From Bacteroidales bacterium (GTDB lineage Bacteria > Bacteroidota > Bacteroidia > Bacteroidales > UBA932): DNA of 64,000 nucleotides. Shown in pieces: positions 60,206-64,000 of the stretch (positions are counted from its first letter, which is position 1; every line of letters begins with the position of its first letter). The DNA lies in the NCBI GenBank assembly GCA_017938925.1, contig JAGBAO010000013.1, forward strand, positions 124,001 through 188,000, written 5' to 3'. Below the pieces are notes generated by a model that was not told where the DNA came from, made no database searches, and saw nothing but the letters and a program-made list of their open reading frames with translations. The position numbers were made by a program, and so were the translations under genes.

Positions 60206-62968
60206 TTATTTAACCAACGCTCCCTGACGATTGTTGGCAGATGTGCGCTTCATGCCGCGGGCATCGGTATCAGCTGCGCCGATGGAAGTCAGCCAGTTGT
60301 AGAACATTGTACCGAACACGTGGCCACTCTTTCTTGCTGTTGTCTGTGACTTGATGGCTGTTGCAACCTCATCGACAGTAGGTTTCTTGGTCACTGTCGC
60401 GCCCTCAGGAATGCTGTAGTCATAGAGATAGTTCGGTTTCTCTGATGTTCCGTAGTTGGTTTCAGTGAAGTTGAAGTCTGACCAGGTCTTGGTGATGACA
60501 CTGTCGTCAGTTGCATTATCTGTATAGCAATAATTATGACCTCTATTGTCTATTTCCTGATAAAGGTTATAAAATCCTTTGATAGCAAAGGTAAGTCCAG
60601 ACTCTACCCAATTTACGAATATCGGGCTTATTGATCCTCCGAAAGATGTGGTTTTCTTACTGCAGACGATGCTGTTTACCAAGACACTACCATCAAGATT
60701 TCCATAACCATTTTTATTATATTGATACTGCAGTTCCGGTACTTTATCTCCTTCTCCAAGAAGTGTACAGTTTGCAACTATTGATTTACCTTGTAAAAAA
60801 ACGTCTCCTTGACCAGTCAATGTAGCATTATATACACCACCTGAAACCGTACAATTGTTCATTCCTAACATTCCGTCATAGTTTTTAAAGCCCGAAACCA
60901 ATGCTATTGTAGAGCCGGTTCCCTGCGTTCCATTAAGAATATTGTCCTTAAAAGTACAAGCATTCAGGAATACCGGGAGAGTGCCAGGAACCCACAGGGC
61001 AGCACCTCGGCCCGATGAGGTATTCCCCTCAAAGAGACACTTGTCAAACGATACAAATTCGCCGTTGTATGAATCCGCATGCGATGTCGGCCAGCTGCTG
61101 CTGACAGCAACCGCACCACCTGCATTGCCCAAGAATTTACAATCTGAGAAATCAACGGGAACCTTTGCGTTACCATCACCGTTATTTGAAGTGGACGTGC
61201 CTATAATTGCTACTGCACAATGATTAAGTCCGTCACGCGTATCCGGTGTGACATTATTCTGAAATGTTGTACCAGTGATGGTTACCTTCTTGCCATGACT
61301 GAGCATAAGTGCGGCTCCACCACCTGCCGAAGAGTTGGCATCGTCTGAAGAAGTTCCGCCAAAGACGGAATTCTTTATAGTCAGAGTATTGTTCCTCTGA
61401 TCGTTGTTGAAGAATATGGCTCCACCGCTCCTTGCAGTGGTCTTATTACTTACAAAGGTACATCCGTCGAAGGTTGCGCTTGAATTTGCGATAAATATGG
61501 CACCTCCAAACTTCGAACTCTCATTACCGTCAAAAACACATGAATTGAAGGTGGCCTTTGTACCATGCTGAGTAATGGCGACAGCGCCACCTGTATATAC
61601 GGTACTCTTGTTGTTATTGAACTCACAATTATTGAATGTCACCACACTTAAATTATCCAGATCAATAGCACCACCGATATCTTTGATTCCATTGACTTCC
61701 GTACTACCATAAGTCTCATTTTTAGCATCCTTGAAGATCACATTATTTATGGTAGCGTTAACGTTCAACCACAAAGCCATGATCGGGTGGGTTCCGCCAC
61801 CTGTGAAAGCAGCCTTTGCTGCATCGCTCTTATTTCCATCTGCATCATAACCTCCATCTATCGTGAACGTTGTCTTGGAAAGCAGGTATGTAGCCTGGAA
61901 TGTCAAGGCCTCGTTTGTTCCTGCATTCATAGTTCCCGGCAGTTCGTAATCACCCTGAGCCATACGGATCTCCTGTCCGTCAAGACGCCATGCAGCTGCT
62001 CTGCGCTGATATGTATCATCACTCTTAGGAAGCGGAGTGGACATCAGGTCGGAAATAAGCGATACGCCCGCAGCATCATCCCATGAGGTACCCTTTCCTG
62101 TAGCTCCGGCCTTAATGTAGTATGCATCACCGACGCTCGTATCCACAACTCCCAAAGGTCTGATGTGGGCAGCCTCAACCACAAGGTCATTGTCGGTAGC
62201 CTTTGGAGTGAGAGCCTTTTCTGCTGTCTTGAGCTTGAGTCCCACACTCTCCATGGTTACGCCCGGAACGATAGCGATGTAGTTCTCTCCAGCCTGGATA
62301 TCCTTCACTACAATCTCAGACTTGGTGTCAGTTGCTTCTCCCACCGTCATTTTTCCTTCCTCATCAAAGGTAAGAGGGCATGTTCCTGCAATGCCTGCAG
62401 ACCTGAAGAAATCCTTGAACACGGCTGTCTGGATTCCCTTAGGGTTTCCTTCCGAAACAGTGAATGAGACCAGACCGGCCACATGCTGGAAATGCAGGCT
62501 TGCAGCACCTGCTGTGGTAGTAGCGGCAAGGATATCCGCATTCTTGAATACAGCGGACTGCTCAGCCGGAATCGTCACTTTGAAAGTTCCTTCCTCGAGG
62601 CTTGCAGAAGCTGTAGATGGATACACCGCATAAATCTTGGCGTCCTCTGTCAGAGGCTCCTCCAAAGGAATAGTGAATGAGGCAGTCGTGCCCTCGCCAG
62701 AAATGACGGCAGGCAGTGATTCTGCACTTCCTCCATCAAAATAGACCTTGATTCTGTCACCTTCTGTCCAAGTGATCTCAGTGCCCTCACGCTGGGTCTT
62801 GGTCTCGCCAGAGAATGCTACAAGTGTGATGGAATCCGTATAGACCGGACATTCCGCATCAGGAGTCTGCTGAGTTCCGTCCATCATTTCATTTTCAACT
62901 GCAATCTCCTCCATACAAGACACAAGAGAGACTGCTGCAATGAGGCTAAAAAGTCTAGTGTGTTTCAT
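60206..62968 (-). CDS. Lipoprotein: fimbrillin-like N-terminus plus Pmp-like beta-helix
   Basis: A 920-aa lipoprotein; I use the ATG at 62968 (MKHTRLF, lipobox SLVSC), with GGAGGACAAG just before it; an in-frame ATG at 62983 is less likely. The N-terminal 280 residues are fimbrillin-like (TWTEGDRIKVYFDGG, IYAVYPSTASAS). The rest is a right-handed beta-helix with repeats resembling polymorphic outer membrane proteins: F-N-N-C-E-F-N-N-N, F-G-G-A-I-F-I-A-N, S-G-G-A-I-F-F-N-N, G-G-G-A-A-L-M-L-S. It ends with the R-G-M-x-R...G-A motif common at the end of such helices. No enzyme motif. Probably adhesive or glycan-binding. A microprotein gene lies just upstream. Confidence 0.82.
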   Translation of the reverse strand: MKHTRLFSLIAAVSLVSCMEEIAVENEMMDGTQQTPDAECPVYTDSITLVAFSGETKTQREGTEITWTEGDRIKVYFDGGSAESLPAVISGEGTTASFTIPLEEPLTEDAKIYAVYPSTASASLEEGTFKVTIPAEQSAVFKNADILAATTTAGAASLHFQHVAGLVSFTVSEGNPKGIQTAVFKDFFRSAGIAGTCPLTFDEEGKMTVGEATDTKSEIVVKDIQAGENYIAIVPGVTMESVGLKLKTAEKALTPKATDNDLVVEAAHIRPLGVVDTSVGDAYYIKAGATGKGTSWDDAAGVSLISDLMSTPLPKSDDTYQRRAAAWRLDGQEIRMAQGDYELPGTMNAGTNEALTFQATYLLSKTTFTIDGGYDADGNKSDAAKAAFTGGGTHPIMALWLNVNATINNVIFKDAKNETYGSTEVNGIKDIGGAIDLDNLSVVTFNNCEFNNNKSTVYTGGAVAITQHGTKATFNSCVFDGNESSKFGGAIFIANSSATFDGCTFVSNKTTARSGGAIFFNNDQRNNTLTIKNSVFGGTSSDDANSSAGGGAALMLSHGKKVTITGTTFQNNVTPDTRDGLNHCAVAIIGTSTSNNGDGNAKVPVDFSDCKFLGNAGGAVAVSSSWPTSHADSYNGEFVSFDKCLFEGNTSSGRGAALWVPGTLPVFLNACTFKDNILNGTQGTGSTIALVSGFKNYDGMLGMNNCTVSGGVYNATLTGQGDVFLQGKSIVANCTLLGEGDKVPELQYQYNKNGYGNLDGSVLVNSIVCSKKTTSFGGSISPIFVNWVESGLTFAIKGFYNLYQEIDNRGHNYCYTDNATDDSVITKTWSDFNFTETNYGTSEKPNYLYDYSIPEGATVTKKPTVDEVATAIKSQTTARKSGHVFGTMFYNWLTSIGAADTDARGMKRTSANNRQGALVK

Positions 62969-62986
62969 TTTCTTGTCCTCCATAGA

Positions 62987-63121
62987 TTACCAGTTAAACT
63001 CATCGTCAATAGTGACATCCTGAACAATGGAGCCTTTGCCGTCGATGCCTGACATGCATAAAGGCCCTTCAAGGTTGAATTCCATGATATCAACCTGAGG
63101 TTTCAAATAATTTTGTTTCAT
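62987..63121 (-). CDS. Microprotein with EGPLCMSG core (family member 3)
   Basis: A 44-codon frame from ATG 63121 to stop 62987; an in-frame ATG at 63139 would add six residues. The product is MKQNYLKPQVDIMEFNL, then EGPLCMSGIDGKGSI and an acidic end DDEFNW. The E-G-x-L-C-x-S core and F-N-W terminus match 52932-53078, and the core matches 10928-11080. It lies between the GH2 beta-galactosidase stop and the Pmp-like lipoprotein gene, in the same direction, with gaps small enough for one transcript. No signal peptide, no recognised domain. Confidence 0.75.
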   Translation of the reverse strand: MKQNYLKPQVDIMEFNLEGPLCMSGIDGKGSIVQDVTIDDEFNW

Positions 63122-63149
63122 AATCAGTGGTTGTTTCATTTAGTTATAC

Positions 63150-64000
63150 CTATTTTGCTTCATATTCAAAATACAAGGTGAAATCCCATACCCGCGGACG
63201 CAGGACATATTTATCCAACGGTTTTCCGCCACAGCTCTCATTGCCGACCGGAGCCATCAGATGGTTCAGATGCCAGATGACGTTTCCTGACCTGGTCAGC
63301 ATGAAAGGGTGCATAGCCTCTGCCATATTCATATTCGTGTAGTAACGTACAGAAGTCTGGAGAGGAGCATCCGAGGTCACCTTCCACAATCCGTCCCTGG
63401 TGCTTTCAAGGGTTGTCCATCTGACATCGTAGCGGTTTCCGTTTTCCTGAGGATAGATGTAGTTGACGAACATTTCCCCTACGGTTCCGTCATAGACGCC
63501 GAAACGGGCGCCGTCCTTTCTGTCGCTATACGCCTCATATGGGCCTTTCCCATACCAGGCAAAACTGTCAAACGTTTCAGGAAGGGAAAGATAGTAGCCG
63601 ACCCGGGCGACCTCAGGCAGGACCCCGTAAGGTTCTATCCTGCTGTGAAGCGAGAAGTCTCCCTCGGCATTGAAGGAGTAGGTTTCCGTCACTCTGAAGC
63701 CCATATCCGGCTTGGTCACGGTGATGTGAGTCCTGACCGTAATGAGGGCTGAGGAGCCTTCGGCCTTGCATGAGACATCTTCAAGATGACGCTTCAGATA
63801 AGGATAGCCGGTCCTGTCCCAAAGCTTGATCAGGCGACCTCCACGACCGTCCACCACCATTTTTCCATTCTCGTAACGGACGCTGTTCGCTGAACCGTCA
63901 TTATCCATCGGAACGCGCCAGAAATCAAGGGAAGGACCTGCTGTCATGACCTGGCTGCCGTTCTTCACATATGACAGGATGGTGCCCTCAGTCTTGCCGA
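63150..64000 (-). CDS. GH2 beta-galactosidase, C-terminal part (5' end outside window)
   Basis: The frame is open from the right edge to the stop at 63150, giving 283 codons of the C-terminus; an apparent GTG near 63968 is internal. The visible part is the beta-galactosidase small-chain domain: LDFWRVPMDNDG, WYGKGPYEAYSDRKDGA, YPQENGNRYDVRW, HPFMLTRSGNVIWHLNHLMAPVG. Catalytic residues of the TIM barrel lie outside. It is followed after about 10-30 bases by microprotein 3 and so heads (or continues) the right-hand operon. Substrate linkage cannot be judged from this part alone. Confidence 0.88.
   Translation of the reverse strand, partial: GKTEGTILSYVKNGSQVMTAGPSLDFWRVPMDNDGSANSVRYENGKMVVDGRGGRLIKLWDRTGYPYLKRHLEDVSCKAEGSSALITVRTHITVTKPDMGFRVTETYSFNAEGDFSLHSRIEPYGVLPEVARVGYYLSLPETFDSFAWYGKGPYEAYSDRKDGARFGVYDGTVGEMFVNYIYPQENGNRYDVRWTTLESTRDGLWKVTSDAPLQTSVRYYTNMNMAEAMHPFMLTRSGNVIWHLNHLMAPVGNESCGGKPLDKYVLRPRVWDFTLYFEYEAK

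Noticed and set aside
1-64000. Mobile element, prophage, CRISPR, tRNA or rRNA content
   Set aside because: No transposase, integrase, phage structural gene, regular short repeat-spacer array or RNA gene signature was seen on reading through; the long repeats are explained by paralogous lipoprotein genes.

Overview
The window looks like chromosomal DNA from a gut-type member of the Bacteroidales (Bacteroidota). The evidence is two SusC/SusD outer-membrane pairs, many lipoproteins with a Cys lipobox, BACON, fimbrillin-like, DUF5689, DUF1735 and GLUG-type domains, and promoters with the Bacteroides-style -7 box TAnnTTTG. Base composition is close to 50% GC. I see no rRNA, tRNA, insertion sequence, integrase or CRISPR array. 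Nearly every base lies in tightly packed operons and no gap exceeds about 215 bases.

Left block (1-22.5 kb, minus strand). A short operon (OPA-type transporter, HAD-IIA phosphatase, glutaminase-like lipoprotein running off the left edge) lies downstream of a long polysaccharide-utilization operon. In transcription order the long operon encodes: a GpsA-like glycerol-phosphate dehydrogenase, a NAGPA-like phosphodiester glycosidase lipoprotein, SusC, SusD, a GH43 lipoprotein, a fimbrillin/FN3 lipoprotein, a 50-aa microprotein, two more fimbrillin/FN3 lipoproteins, a BACON-DUF1735-esterase lipoprotein, a PHP phosphodiesterase and a DUF2490 protein.

Centre-left (22.6-31.1 kb). A minus-strand set (PMM-like HAD phosphatase, AraM/EgsA-type glycerol-1-phosphate dehydrogenase, DeoR regulator) ends in a clear intrinsic terminator. 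Divergent from it, a plus-strand operon encodes a GH33-type sialidase and a large GH2 lipoprotein with discoidin domains. A DUF4160-DUF2442 pair with its own promoter follows. Together with the left block, the enzymes repeatedly concern glycerol phosphates and phosphodiesters. My main hypothesis is a locus for a glycan carrying glycerol-phosphate (teichoic-acid-like) or other phosphodiester substituents.

Centre-right (31.1-56.6 kb). A second, roughly 22-kb minus-strand operon starts at a promoter near 53.15 kb. It encodes: a 48-aa microprotein, a fimbrillin/beta-helix (GLUG) lipoprotein, a metallophosphatase that lacks a proper start, SusC, SusD, a BACON/GLUG lipoprotein paralogous to the first, a DUF5689 protein, an S1/P1-type nuclease, a TonB-dependent-receptor-like barrel, a second DUF5689 protein and a GH3. 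A divergent LacI regulator plus GH3 sits beside the promoter, and a LacI-type palindrome lies at the expected transcription start.

Right end (56.6-64 kb). A second DeoR paralogue, then (minus strand) a beta-helix lipoprotein fused to an SGNH hydrolase, a Pmp-like beta-helix lipoprotein, a third microprotein, and the C-terminal part of a GH2 beta-galactosidase entering from the right edge. The three microproteins share an E-G-x-L-C-x-S core and an aromatic C-terminus. Two of them lie directly upstream of a beta-helix lipoprotein gene and one directly upstream of a fimbrillin/FN3 lipoprotein gene. They are the most promising undescribed element here.
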